A DNA stretch of 64,000 nucleotides from Balanoglossus misakiensis (lineage: Eukaryota > Hemichordata), in NCBI GenBank assembly GCA_040954595.2, contig CM082578.2:13826001-13890000 (forward strand), written 5' to 3'. The number at the start of each line of letters is the position of its first letter. Positions within the stretch are counted from its first letter, which is position 1. Positions 35,701 through 45,200 of the stretch are shown one piece after another. The notes beneath the pieces were generated by a model. The model saw only the letters and a list, made by a program, of their open reading frames with translations, ran no database searches and was not told the DNA's origin. Position numbers and translations under genes: made by a program.

Positions 35701-38345
35701 TTGAATATTGACCACATTTCCTGAGTGAAAAGCACATGACAGAACGTTAGTAACATTCATCTCGCGACTGCTTTTCCTTGACGTTTAAGTACATGTATCA
35801 CTATTAATGGACAAGTCATCAAAACTACCACCATATGGTTGGCGCCGATACTGATACGCTGGTGCAACAGTATCGCACAAATACATGTTGATATGTATTG
35901 GACACTGTACAAAGTAACATGAAAAACCGTTTCCTAAAACATATTGCATACGCGTCAACCACGTTTTTAATTGATCGCAGCTAAATTTTACACATGTCAC
36001 TACAACCAAAGTACATGTTTGAAAAGATTTGCATTTGGTTTTGCTGTAAATAAAATGTCTCTAATTTTTACTGGATATATATTACGCATGATTTCAGATT
36101 CAGATTCAGTCCGAAAAGGTCGGGTTAATCAAACAAGCACCTGCCTCAGCTTTCGAAGTTATTCCTCCCAGGGCATGTGTGTGCTCTACTAATCAGTGAA
36201 CGCGAGTAATACGTCCACGCGGAAATGAACTCTTAACCAGTTAGTGGCCATCATCAACGCTAGTCAACGTAGAATACATTCTGAATTAAGATTACCAACA
36301 TTGGGGAATGTTACTATTCGAATTCTCGAGAGTCTGAGAGATGGGACATGGTCTTGTATGCGCCTTTAGATAATTATCTGGAAAATGACGTTTCGAATGC
36401 AAGGTATAAGTTCCAAAATAAACATTATTTTGTGATCGAAATTTTAAATTTCAAATTCTTGTGTTATTTTTAGGCCGTGATCCAGAAAAAAATCGTAATT
36501 ACAGACCATTAACTCTATTGACAATCGCTCATATGCCAAAATACGATATTAGCAAGTTATCCATAATGAAATATACATTATAGTTTAAAATATCCACTTA
36601 TTGAGTAACATAAAGGACTTAATAAGCAATCATGCAACTTAATATCACAATTTTTCATACAGTACTTCGTATGGGATAATAAGATAACCTTATTGAATAT
36701 CAGCACAGATCTCCAAATCAAGATTAAAAAAACGTAGTTAATACAATATTAGTAGAAAATGATCTCAATTATTCCAACTTTCCATACTTCATACGAATAT
36801 ATTTCCTGCGCTAATTCTTGTAATTGTGTAATGAGATTGTGGAATGACCCCTGACCTCTTCTCGCAATTGAGAGCGACGTTGCATCGATACAGAATATGT
36901 ACGTTTCAGTGCTGATGACAAGCTGCCCCGTACGTAGTTATGGCAACACCAAGAGCAGATCGGAGTCGAAAGGCACAGATGTAGTTTCACCGGCCACATT
37001 CTGGACGCAAAACCGCGGACAAGAAAGAGGCGTACTATAGTATGGATCGAGTTCGGATTAGTTTTAGCCAGGAAGTCCGTATTTTTTTCTAAATAGTCTT
37101 ATTTATTGCCAACCCACTCACGCTAATGTAAACATATGGCCTTTCCCATCACAACCCCATTATTAAAGTAATTTTACAGTTAATCTCTGCAAATGTGACA
37201 GACGTGAATCACCTACAGAGAACAGGACAAGCGATCAGACTGTCGTCACATGGGAACCTAAGTACTGTATAGACACTTAAAACAACATTCCAGAGGCATA
37301 GCTTGGAAATTGCCTGAAATGACCTAAGTGTCTTAAAGAGATCCAACGTAATGTTAATAAACAGTGTTGTAAATTTACCGATCTGCCATAAAAGGTTGTT
37401 TTCCCCATGTAAAGGCATAATTGAGATATATTGTGAAAGAAACCATGATGATGTTATGACGATTGTATTTATCGGCCTTTGTGTTGGTTGTGTTGGATTC
37501 ATCAATCTTGTGATTTATTTCACAATGATTTGAACGATGTACCATTTCATTTTAGAAATGATCAATTTCAAGTCCCAACAGAGTCGATTAGAAGGAATGT
37601 CATGAAACAGTCAAGTTACTTTAACTCATCTAGGAAAATTGACATCTTGAATTCGGTTGACGACTTTATATCTCGGTTCATCCATACTCTCACCCAGTAA
37701 CACTGCTAACAAATACTGACCATCATATGGACAACCATCCACAGATCGATTGATCAATCAATCCTCGAATCCACCCATCCATCAATCAATTAATCAATCA
37801 ATCATACCTAGCAGACCGGTCTTATTTGACCGTAGACTCCAAAGTGTACGCACGGCTCTGCGAGCATAACTTTCAAAGATCGGATCTTCGGTAAGCCTAC
37901 TGAGCGTCCCAAATTCCAAAAGCAAAGAACCTCCTCCAGCGGTGCATGTTTCGTTTATGGTGTCTTCTGGAAGACCAAATCTAAGATTGACCTGAAAGAT
38001 AACAATGAGTTCATAATGTCAGACTTGTTATGGTAAGATACTAAAGTCAGAACGAAAATACGTGATCACGAATTACACACTAACTATCATCATCATCATC
38101 ATCATCATCGTCGTCGTCGTCGTCATCATCAACAACAACAACAACAACAACAACAAATAAGTGATGTACATACCCGTGGGTGAGGTATACCCGTCTCTGT
38201 ATCGTCGAAACCGGACAGTAGTCGTGTTCCTAGGTCATGCGCTAGATCAAGGAGACCATTCTCATAATCCAAGACTTCCACATCCCCGAAAGGCTTGGCT
38301 TGGTCCATTATAATTAGATGAGCCGACAGTAGCCCTCCCATAACC
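17697..38345 (-). CDS. EDEM1: ER degradation-enhancing mannosidase-like protein 1 (EDEM1), 5'-incomplete
   Basis: Nine recognised exons encode about 390 residues of a glycosyl hydrolase family 47 protein of the EDEM1 type. In vertebrates this protein trims or recognises Man8 glycans on misfolded glycoproteins in the ER lumen and hands them to ER-associated degradation. Family hallmarks appear in order: LGGLLSAH-like start, [114 protein letters not shown], and the C-terminal [15 protein letters not shown]. These fit EDEM1 better than EDEM2 or EDEM3, which continue differently. Each join uses GT/AG sites with consistent phase, except between 23276 and 19997. There an internal exon of length 3n+2 is needed and was not found. 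The N-terminal exons (signal anchor and the FE..IR catalytic-acid segment) were also not located. Introns range from about 0.17 to 6 kb. Confidence 0.95.
17949..18122 (-). CDS. EDEM1: EDEM1 exon i
   Basis: 174 bp, 58 residues. It starts [20 protein letters not shown] and continues GHILPIQ. The FTTEGH threonine and glutamate belong to the calcium-site motif of GH47. The following lysine/serine-rich segment is poorly conserved in the family. The acceptor is TGTCCGGCAG and the donor CAT|GTAAGT. Confidence 0.94.
18123..19900 (-). other. EDEM1 intron h-i
   Basis: Intron of about 1.8 kb. The only distinctive element is the C17 run at 19861-19877. A plus-strand open frame at 19225-19644 has no coding signature. 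Confidence 0.7.
19861..19877. repeat. C17 homopolymer near an EDEM1 splice donor
   Basis: Seventeen consecutive C on the plus strand. In the EDEM1 pre-mRNA this is a G17 run beginning 24 nt after the exon end at 19901. Such G runs can form quadruplexes or act as intronic splicing enhancers. Confidence 0.95.
19901..19997 (-). CDS. EDEM1: EDEM1 exon h
   Basis: 97 bp encoding [17 protein letters not shown] and [15 protein letters not shown]. It is nearly identical to vertebrate EDEM1 over this stretch. The acceptor is CTTTTCAG and the donor TTG|GTGAGT. It begins with the third base of a codon, so it cannot join exon f directly without a frameshift. Confidence 0.95.
21154..21399 (+). CDS. Unidentified terminal exon, antisense to EDEM1 intron
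   Basis: A strong acceptor (GTTTTTTTCTCAG) is followed by 81 open codons and TGA at 21397, with AATAAA 74 nt past the stop codon. The frame starts [20 protein letters not shown], continues with a lysine-rich middle ([20 protein letters not shown]), and ends [13 protein letters not shown]. The basic tail could be a nuclear or nucleolar signal. I do not recognise the family. No upstream exon on the plus strand could be assigned, and the lack of a poly-A tail argues against a simple processed retrocopy. It may be the last exon of a gene nested in or interleaved with EDEM1, or a gene fragment. Confidence 0.5.
   Translation, partial: ADAGGALHDEGLRCIYFVAQSETMKQVIFFSKPTQSNTKYEEKIKTKMMHLLCPGVRVYALDNVTANVKIEGILRRLKKKR
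21473..21478 (+). terminator. Polyadenylation signal of the antisense exon
   Basis: Canonical AATAAA 74 nt after the TGA of the 21154-21399 exon. Confidence 0.55.
23276..23446 (-). CDS. EDEM1: EDEM1 exon f
   Basis: 171 bp, 57 residues from [10 protein letters not shown] through [10 protein letters not shown] to [17 protein letters not shown]. The RPELVES glutamate corresponds to the catalytic region of GH47. The acceptor is ACTCATAG and the donor CAG|GTAGGT. It ends in phase 0. Confidence 0.95.
23447..27261 (-). other. EDEM1 intron e-f
   Basis: About 3.8 kb with no supported gene or clear repeat. Open frames at 23578-24271 on the minus strand look incidental. Confidence 0.6.
27262..27382 (-). 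CDS. EDEM1: EDEM1 exon e
   Basis: 121 bp encoding 40 residues that include [11 protein letters not shown] and [16 protein letters not shown]. The acceptor is TTCATTGGCAG and the donor CAG|GTAACA. The junctions with exons d and f are in phase. Confidence 0.95.
27383..29594 (-). other. EDEM1 intron d-e
   Basis: About 2.2 kb. It holds a short 9-bp tandem repeat at 27702-27733 and otherwise nothing recognised. Confidence 0.6.
27702..27733. repeat. (GATGATATT)n minisatellite
   Basis: About three and a half copies of a 9-bp GATGATATT unit inside an EDEM1 intron. Confidence 0.8.
29595..29677 (-). CDS. EDEM1: EDEM1 exon d
   Basis: 83 bp encoding [20 protein letters not shown] and then VKTHMRKG. 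Vertebrate EDEM1 has SYILFGEKEDL at this place. The acceptor is TCTTTTTCAG and the donor AGG|GTAAGT. It was too short and interrupted to stand out as an open frame. Confidence 0.92.
33838..34115 (+). mobile_element. tRNA-derived SINE
   Basis: The head has RNA polymerase III promoter boxes: an A-box-like TAGTGGTGAGGG (33849-33860) and a B-box-like GGTTTGAGACC (33889-33899). A possible anticodon-arm hairpin, CACAATC/GATTGTG, lies between them. The body holds TGTCCCCTTGAGCAAGGCAC at about 33957. That block recurs in the central domain of several metazoan tRNA-SINE families. The 3' end is an AATAAATACATAAATGAATA-type simple tail. A G15 run (33924-33938) interrupts the body. I could not define target-site duplications, so the limits are approximate. 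Confidence 0.7.
33924..33938. repeat. G15 homopolymer within the SINE
   Basis: Fifteen G in a row between the tRNA-like head and the conserved SINE core. Confidence 0.9.
35629..35720 (-). CDS. EDEM1: EDEM1 exon c
   Basis: 92 bp encoding [20 protein letters not shown] and then [10 protein letters not shown]. The acidic residues of the DSFYEYLLK motif line the GH47 active site. The acceptor is CACTCAG and the donor AAG|GTGAGT. The phase matches exons b and d. Confidence 0.95.
35721..37807 (-). other. EDEM1 intron b-c
   Basis: About 2.1 kb. A (CAAT)n-type tract lies at its upstream end (about 37750-37805), directly beside the donor of exon b. Confidence 0.65.
37750..37805. repeat. Degenerate (ATCA)n microsatellite
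   Basis: Repeated ATCA/ATCAATCA words with interruptions, reaching the donor site of EDEM1 exon b. Confidence 0.75.
37808..37991 (-). CDS. EDEM1: EDEM1 exon b
   Basis: 61 codons plus one base. It contains [20 protein letters not shown] and [19 protein letters not shown], both strong EDEM1 signatures. The NET sequon and its conserved cysteine are kept. The acceptor is TATCTTTCAG and the donor TAG|GTATGA. Confidence 0.95.
38086..38157. repeat. Compound (ATC)n(GTC)n(AAC)n microsatellite
   Basis: About eight ATC, five GTC, two ATC and nine AAC copies in the short intron between EDEM1 exons a and b. It ends 16 nt from the exon a donor. Confidence 0.9.
38174..38345 (-). CDS. EDEM1: EDEM1 exon a (first recognised)
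   Basis: Encodes 57 residues from [11 protein letters not shown] to TGIPHPR. It matches the GH47 segment just after the catalytic-acid motif. The acceptor is CTAAACAG and the donor CGG|GTATGT. It starts with one base finishing a split Arg codon, so an upstream exon ending in two bases is required. Confidence 0.93.
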
Positions 38346-38446
38346 CTGTTTAGAATGAGCACACAAGAAGTTTCCTCTTTAGTATACACAGAGAGCAACT
38401 CGATAATCATGACTATGTCAAACATTCAAGTCACTTCATTCCTGCA

Positions 38447-38518
38447 ATAGATACATAAGTAGATACATACATAGATACATACATAGATACATACATAGAT
38501 ACATACATACATACATAC
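38447..38518. repeat. (GATACATACATA)n microsatellite, left part
   Basis: A 12-bp GATACATACATA period running into ATAC copies. It is interrupted at 38519 by an LTR and resumes at 39239. Confidence 0.9.
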
Positions 38519-39238
38519 TGTTACGACCCGCAGGCCGTCCGAGCCAAAAATATGCGGATAATAGAGAGGCCAATTTACCTGGCCGGTTGGCTTGTTTTAC
38601 ACCCGGCCCGGAGAACAGGACGCGACAAAAGAACTGGTCAAAGACAGCACACGTACAACAAACCAGTTTATTTACAGTGTTAATGTAATTGCAGATACGA
38701 GTAATATTTACAATAAACTACAAACTAAACTCGAGCGTGACCAGGTGACCAAACAAAATTCCTACCAAGTACAAAGTCTCACAAACAGTTCGGTGACTCG
38801 ACGCCCGACGATACTGGCCTTTCACTCGACGCACAACAATTCTGGCCTTTCTGTCCGTTTAACGCCAGTGTACAAAAGGCAGCCACGTAATACCTCAAAA
38901 GCAGTTCCACAGTGACACGGAGACGCGCTCCCTCAGGACGGCTCCCAAATTCCACGCGGCGTCCTCGAAAACATCCACCGCGGCTTCACATGTCCCTTCG
39001 GCAGTGTCAATCCTCAGCTACCACACTAGACACTGGCACTCCGTACGGTGGGCTCCAAAAACTCCTCGACAATGCGCAGACCAGAATCAAAATGAGCCTC
39101 GCGACAACGTGGCACTGGGTGGCTTTTATACGACCAAAAACTAACACCTGGTCACGCTAATATGCTAATATGTTAAATAAAGAAATCAACATAGGTGCAC
39201 CTGGCCACGAAACAAAACAAATAATAAACTTCATCACA
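38519..39238 (-). mobile_element. Solo LTR, 720 bp
   Basis: Sequence with TGT...ACA ends, flanked on both sides by ATACATAC, as expected for an insertion with a short target duplication inside an ATAC microsatellite. Read on the minus strand it begins TGTGATGAAG and ends GGTCGTAACA. It contains a TATAAAAG box (39130-39123) about 110 bp from its 5' end and an AATAAA signal (38673-38668), the order expected for U3-R-U5. No second LTR, gag or pol lies nearby, so it is a solo LTR. The element family is unknown. Plus-strand open frames at 38592-39160 are incidental. Confidence 0.75.
39123..39130 (-). promoter_or_regulatory. TATA box of the LTR
   Basis: TATAAAAG on the minus strand, in the U3 part of the solo LTR. 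It gives the element's orientation. Confidence 0.5.
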
Positions 39239-39266
39239 ATACATACATTACATACATACATACACG
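39239..39266. repeat. ATAC microsatellite, right part
   Basis: Continuation of the ATAC tract after the LTR insertion, with ATACATAC immediately at the junction. Confidence 0.85.
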
Positions 39267-42200
39267 TACACACACTGACACTGACACAGAGAGACAGATC
39301 GAACTAAATTATGCACCATAGTACTAGTACATTGTCTTTGATCTTAGTTTGAATGAAATCGGTCAAGGGATATCCGAGTAATGGATACGGACGGACGGAC
39401 AAGGAGTCCAATTAATTTCCCCTTTCTGCATATGTTACATGATATAGCAGAGAATTGCTGCTCGGGGAAGTTGCATGAAATTTCTTGATTATGAAGCTAG
39501 AAAAAAACCCTCCACTTTTTCATAAAGTCAAACAGAAAAGCAAATCAATTAAATTTGATAACTGCTTTGATTGACGACGTCAGTGGCTACGTGGAAATCA
39601 TTCTTTGTTTTGAAGTGCAATAACTGGTCTAATTTAGCATTTCTCAGATTACATGCAATCTAATTTCAGTTATTGGAAAATGTCACAGATCTTATGAAAT
39701 ATCTTTTTATGCACAGCTTTGCACTTTCAATCACTGGCTATACCTCATTGAATCAGTTTGTTTTTGGAAATTACATAAATCACTGTAATGTACTGCATAT
39801 TATTGAAACATCTCATGAATTATCTCGTGATCAATATTTCATCGTCAACAGCTTGCTTGGTGAAACAAAATCCGGTTTGAGTGAATTTAAGAAACCATGC
39901 TATTCCCTAAAATCTCTGCTCTATGATCACGCGTTCTTGGAGTATCATGGTGTTTTGTTGGGTTGACTTTGATGAATCCACAAGAATACATGCAGTAACA
40001 CCAGTATAACACTTTTACCCGTCAAACGGCAACATTTTCTATACAACTTGGTTACTCAGTTACTGCATTTCTTTTCTTCATATTTTGATCTAAGATTATT
40101 CTCTCTTACGATTGAGAATGAAAATTGGGGATCACCGTGCAAAATTGTGAATAAGAGAGCAACGTTGTGTTAAATCGTCCCAAATTCCTTTTAGACTTTC
40201 TTGGTTTCTACTCATGTTTCCCCACGCTTTTACCGAAAGATTCCCGCGGGAAATGAGGTCCACGTGGACGATCATTCCAATATTGATGCAGTATTGTCAA
40301 CGAGTGCATGCGACGTCGCCAAATGCTACGGATGGCAACTCGCGGCTTCTCGATACGCCCTTTGTCGCTATCAACTAAGATAGGCTGGCGCCGTACGCGT
40401 TTGGGATCAGAGTCACAAGTGACGCGTTTCATCGAACATCAACCGTGACGCAACTTAAATGTATTGGCAGGAAGACAGTTTCTGGTATATACGCTGATCC
40501 ATCATCCCCTACAGCGAGTTTTGCACTGTAGACTTCTTCAATAGACCATAGAGGACGCCAGGATTGGAGAACTACACGCGAACATAACATGTTTTTATGT
40601 CACTAAGCTGGTCTACAGCCTGCCGATAAAACTTATAAGAAAGGCTAGTGCACTAGTTTTGTTTCTTTGATACGGTACGCTTTATTCAAGTGAGCGCACC
40701 TGTGTTTGTCGCAGGCACCTAATTCTAAGGATAATGCATTGTATTATATTAGGTTCATGTAGCGATGTATGTCTATATGAAGGACACATTTGCACAGCTA
40801 TATATGCAACCACAACCATTATAGTCTGAGTCAGTCAAGACTTCCTTTAATTGTGACCTGATAAGAGAAAACTTATCTGCAGACAGACAATTTGGACGGA
40901 CAGGCAGACAGACAGATTAAATAGTAACTGGAAATATATGCAATGTGGCCTTTGCTGACAGACCCTTTGGCGTTCATAGGGGATTAGGTTACGCTACATT
41001 CTAAATTATTATACAATTTTGGGAAAACACGGTTGCTGTTGAGTTATATGAGAATATTATCAACATCAATTACTTATTGCACGTGGTGGACTAAAGAACG
41101 CCACAGTAAAATAGCAACATTTAGTTTTTGGCAGAAGTTCCCTGTTAATGAGTTGGTGATTTAATGGCATCGTTAAAGTGTGTAAGCTGTCTGTGATCTC
41201 GTGCGATCCGATTGTTAACGTTGAAGACTCTCATGCTCACGGAGAGCATTAGAAGAATGTTTCAAGCGGTTTCTTCCTTTCCATTAGATTGCGCAGACCT
41301 TAGAGACTACTTAAGTCAGTGAAACTGGCATACTTTAAATTCAGGTCTGACAATGGTGAAGCACGACTGCCGAAGCTTTAAACGATTCCAAGTACTTAGG
41401 CACCGTCTTAATCTGATCTAATTCACATTTTCAGATCGAACGACGGAACCACTAACAGCGTAGGAGCGACGAAAGACATCTGCCCGTCACATATCTGGTG
41501 ATAGCGTTTTCTCGAAACCGATCTCCAAATCGAATGAATGCACCCGTCCAGGATCTTTTATTGTAATATTGGATGACCAAACGGTAAGTAATATTTGTTC
41601 AGTAGTTCCCGTGGATCAATCACGTCAAGCGCATGCAGGACTACTTGCCTTTATTTGATAGGTCAAATGGTATAGGGCAACAGTTTCATGACTAACGGAC
41701 TGCCAGCATGTTATCTGCATACGCTAGCGTCGGAGATATTGTAAACATTTACGCGGGGTTACTCAGGTTACTTTCCATTCCAGAAGTCCCGCAACGAGTT
41801 ACTTGACTGTAAGTACAACTGCTGCAGTGCCCACCTGCCTCGTAAATCCATAATTTAAATACAAAGGGAAGGATATAAATCTATGGCAACCTCTCGGAGT
41901 TTGTAAAGCCCCTGCGGCCGTTCCGATCACAACAATTACTTTGTAATGACCCTTTTCTGTAACTTCTCCGTTGCCCCTCAAGGAAAGTCAATTCATTAAA
42001 ATCACCCTCGTCACCGTCTTCCGTTCCATCGCACTAGCAATTTTATTATGACAACTAAAGACCTTTGTCGCCCGTAGTCGATAGACTTGTTTACAGGTGG
42101 GCATTAAGTCGCGCAAGTTGTGAATTCAGTGAGCGCATCTTTGTGTGTCTTTTATTTTACAGGGTATCGTCCGATTTTACTGTGAATGCCATACAAATTG

Positions 42201-45200
42201 TAATCACTATTAGCGCGGTCAGTGTTAACACATCTTAGTCGATGCAACATCTGGCAATTCCGCTGCGATCGTAAAATTCTGATTCGTACTCTTATTACAT
42301 AACCCCATACTGATTAATGCAGCAGAATGCAGCAGAGGTGATGAGTTTATCATATTAACACATTCTCGTTGAGGACAATAACGCAAAAAACCCACACAAC
42401 TAAGTTGGATTTCAAAACCATGGATATAATGTGGACAGATGTCGCTATAGCTGTTTGGCCAATGTAATCCAAAACAAAATACCTAAAAGAGTCGGTGTTC
42501 GAATTTAACAAACTCTACCATGAAATAAGGGCTCATGAACTGATTATGTGATGTCAAGACGCATTCATACATAATTGATATCATTTTATACGGTGGATAT
42601 TAACTTAGAGGGGGGGGGGGGTGTTTAGGTCAACATTTAAGCACTGTAAGTTTTATGGGTTAAACAAGAAGGCACAGTCTTTAAGTGTGTGGAATGGGCC
42701 GATAATCAGACTGCGAAATGGAAAGTCATTGCAAATGTAATAAGGTTTCCATTACTACTTCATTAATGGTGTGTAGGTTGTCAAAGTTTTTAATATGCAG
42801 ACTGTAGTATCAAGAGACGAGTCGTGCGCCTTTAAAGGCTGTACGATTTTAGCTGCCCAATGTTTTCACAGAGCATGATTTAGTGTAATGATTTACACAC
42901 TGCATCAAACGCGTACCTTCTTGCAGTACAGGGTTCTCAGGTGGTTGTACGGAGTGCCACACAGCTATTCGACGGCACGCTCCCCCAGTTCGACGCATCA
43001 CCGTTAAAAGTTATAAAAAAGATATATGTTACATTGAGGGATGGCTGGTTCGAGAGATCAGTGCCCATAATTTATAAGATCCATCTGCCACGTGACATTT
43101 TGCAGTTTATACAAAAGTAAGCTTGCACGCTTCGTCGGCAATGGATTCAGTCCAACGCCGCGATAGATGAAAAACAGGAAATCAATGTCTTGGGATTATG
43201 TTTGACTCCCGCTTTGTCGGTCCAAACCTTTGCTATTTCAGCGGGGGTGTATCGCGTGGAACAGCAAGACATAAACGCATGCGCGCAAATATGCATACAA
43301 CCGCTCTTCCATGAACAAACCTGTCTCAATCCTCCAGCCCATGGACACAACCATCACTAAATCACTGGAGTTACTACCACACAAGAGTTATATGAGCATG
43401 TGCGACCCGAATGAGTCCGCTTTTCACGCACAATGTATACTAAGAAGTGTTTAAGTAATTCGTTCGTTTCAGCTTTAATTTTATTTGCAAGGGGTATACA
43501 AATATCATAAATAAACTATCATAAATAAAATGACAAACGCCGCCCACAACGTACAGTTGTGCCCTATACCATATAAACACATGGATCGGCGTACCTTTGA
43601 TCGGCTTTATTATTAATACTGACAGCAGAAACAGGGTTGTCTGGCAAATTGGGGATTAGTCTACTTTGATCACTCCCGCTCGAAGCAAAATAAATTAAAA
43701 TACTACTCTATTTTTTGTCGGTTAAACTTTGTAGTTTTTTAAAATAAGCATTTGCAACATACCTTTCGTAGTTAAGTAATATTAAAGCTTTACGTTCTCA
43801 ATCTAATTTTGTGCAAACAATTAGGGAATATCAAAATTAAAAATGGCATAATCGAAACTAGATTGATGTATATGCAGTTCAAGTTGACAGCGATTCTTTG
43901 CAATATACTCCTCAGCTAGACCTGTTCACCTGGGGCAATATTAATGCGCTAGCATGAAAAGAAACTTTAGCCGATCTCCAGAGCTTTGACATATAAGAGG
44001 GTACATCACGTTGACAAGCAAATGGGAATACCACTTCTCGGTACACGCGTGTCATGACACAATGGCGCCCCTGATGGGTGAGGACAAGAATCTTTAGGAA
44101 GCGAACAATGGAGGGAGAAATCACCCAGGAAACTTTGGTGACAGTTGTTATGAGGAGAAAGCGTGTTTTCGTTTTATCTCACAAAAATGATGTCACGACC
44201 GGGTGTAAGAGTTTTCTTAAAGGAATGCACAACGGCTCAAATAACCCAACTGACGGATTAGCGAAGCAGTAGTCGACATGAACAGTAAGTTAAAAAGTAA
44301 AAGTGAGGTGATTGTTCGGAGGGACACGAACGTCTGCTATCATATTACGAGGTCGCCAACTGCGAATCCACATGTGCTGTTTCTGATGCTAGAATCAGCC
44401 ATGTGATAGAAACTTGTTTGTGTCCACATCTAGGTGTAATGTGCCTGCCGGGTGTCTAGCAAGACATGTTCTCCAGCTTATGCAACATAACCTAATGAAT
44501 GCTCGGGGAGATTTGTTAACGCTAATCTTCAAAAGGGAAAGTACTTTTGCGGTCACTCTCCTTGTATTAGAAAATGAAAGTCCCGAAAGCTACAGACCTG
44601 TCTATGTTACCTTAGCCACACGATAAAACTGATGTTTCAAAGAGCGTATCATTGTAAAACCCTAAGTCACAATTTGGTAAAATGATACAGTGAATTCGTT
44701 CCTGTTTGAAATCCGTAGTAGGAAATTTGAACCTGTCAGATATCTCGTGTATTAAATACCATAAAGCTACATAACATAAAATAATTATGAGATAACTACA
44801 TTGCATCGTAATAATGATGCAAAATGATATGTGCCCCCCTCCTCACACGCAAACATACATTTAGACAAATTTCACATTTTTATTGTGTAAATTCTCCGTA
44901 GCAACAGCTGCCTTGCATTGTGGAGAATTTGGTATCGTATAATCGCTGGCGAACTGTAAGACGGTCCCGTACATTCGCCGTTTATTAGAAACTAACCCGT
45001 CAGGATGCGAGTACAAAGGCCTGTTTTCCTGTTGTGCACCTGAAAAGCCTAATTGGTAAAGGCAGACACGTAACTTGAGTAAGATTTCCTTAAATCTTTG
45101 AACGCGTTAGAGATCTTGACCAATACATACATGTAGTGCGCAGTGCAATTGTTATTGGATGAGCAAACAGTAAGCCTAATTGGGACTGGATTCGACTATG

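Noticed and set aside
38592-39160. Two plus-strand open frames of 107 and 82 codons
   Set aside because: They lie within the solo LTR and have no retroviral or transposon protein motifs.
39673-39966. 97-codon plus-strand frame after an acceptor-like TAATTTCAG
   Set aside because: No family and no matching donor or partner exon. AT-rich sequence readily gives such frames.
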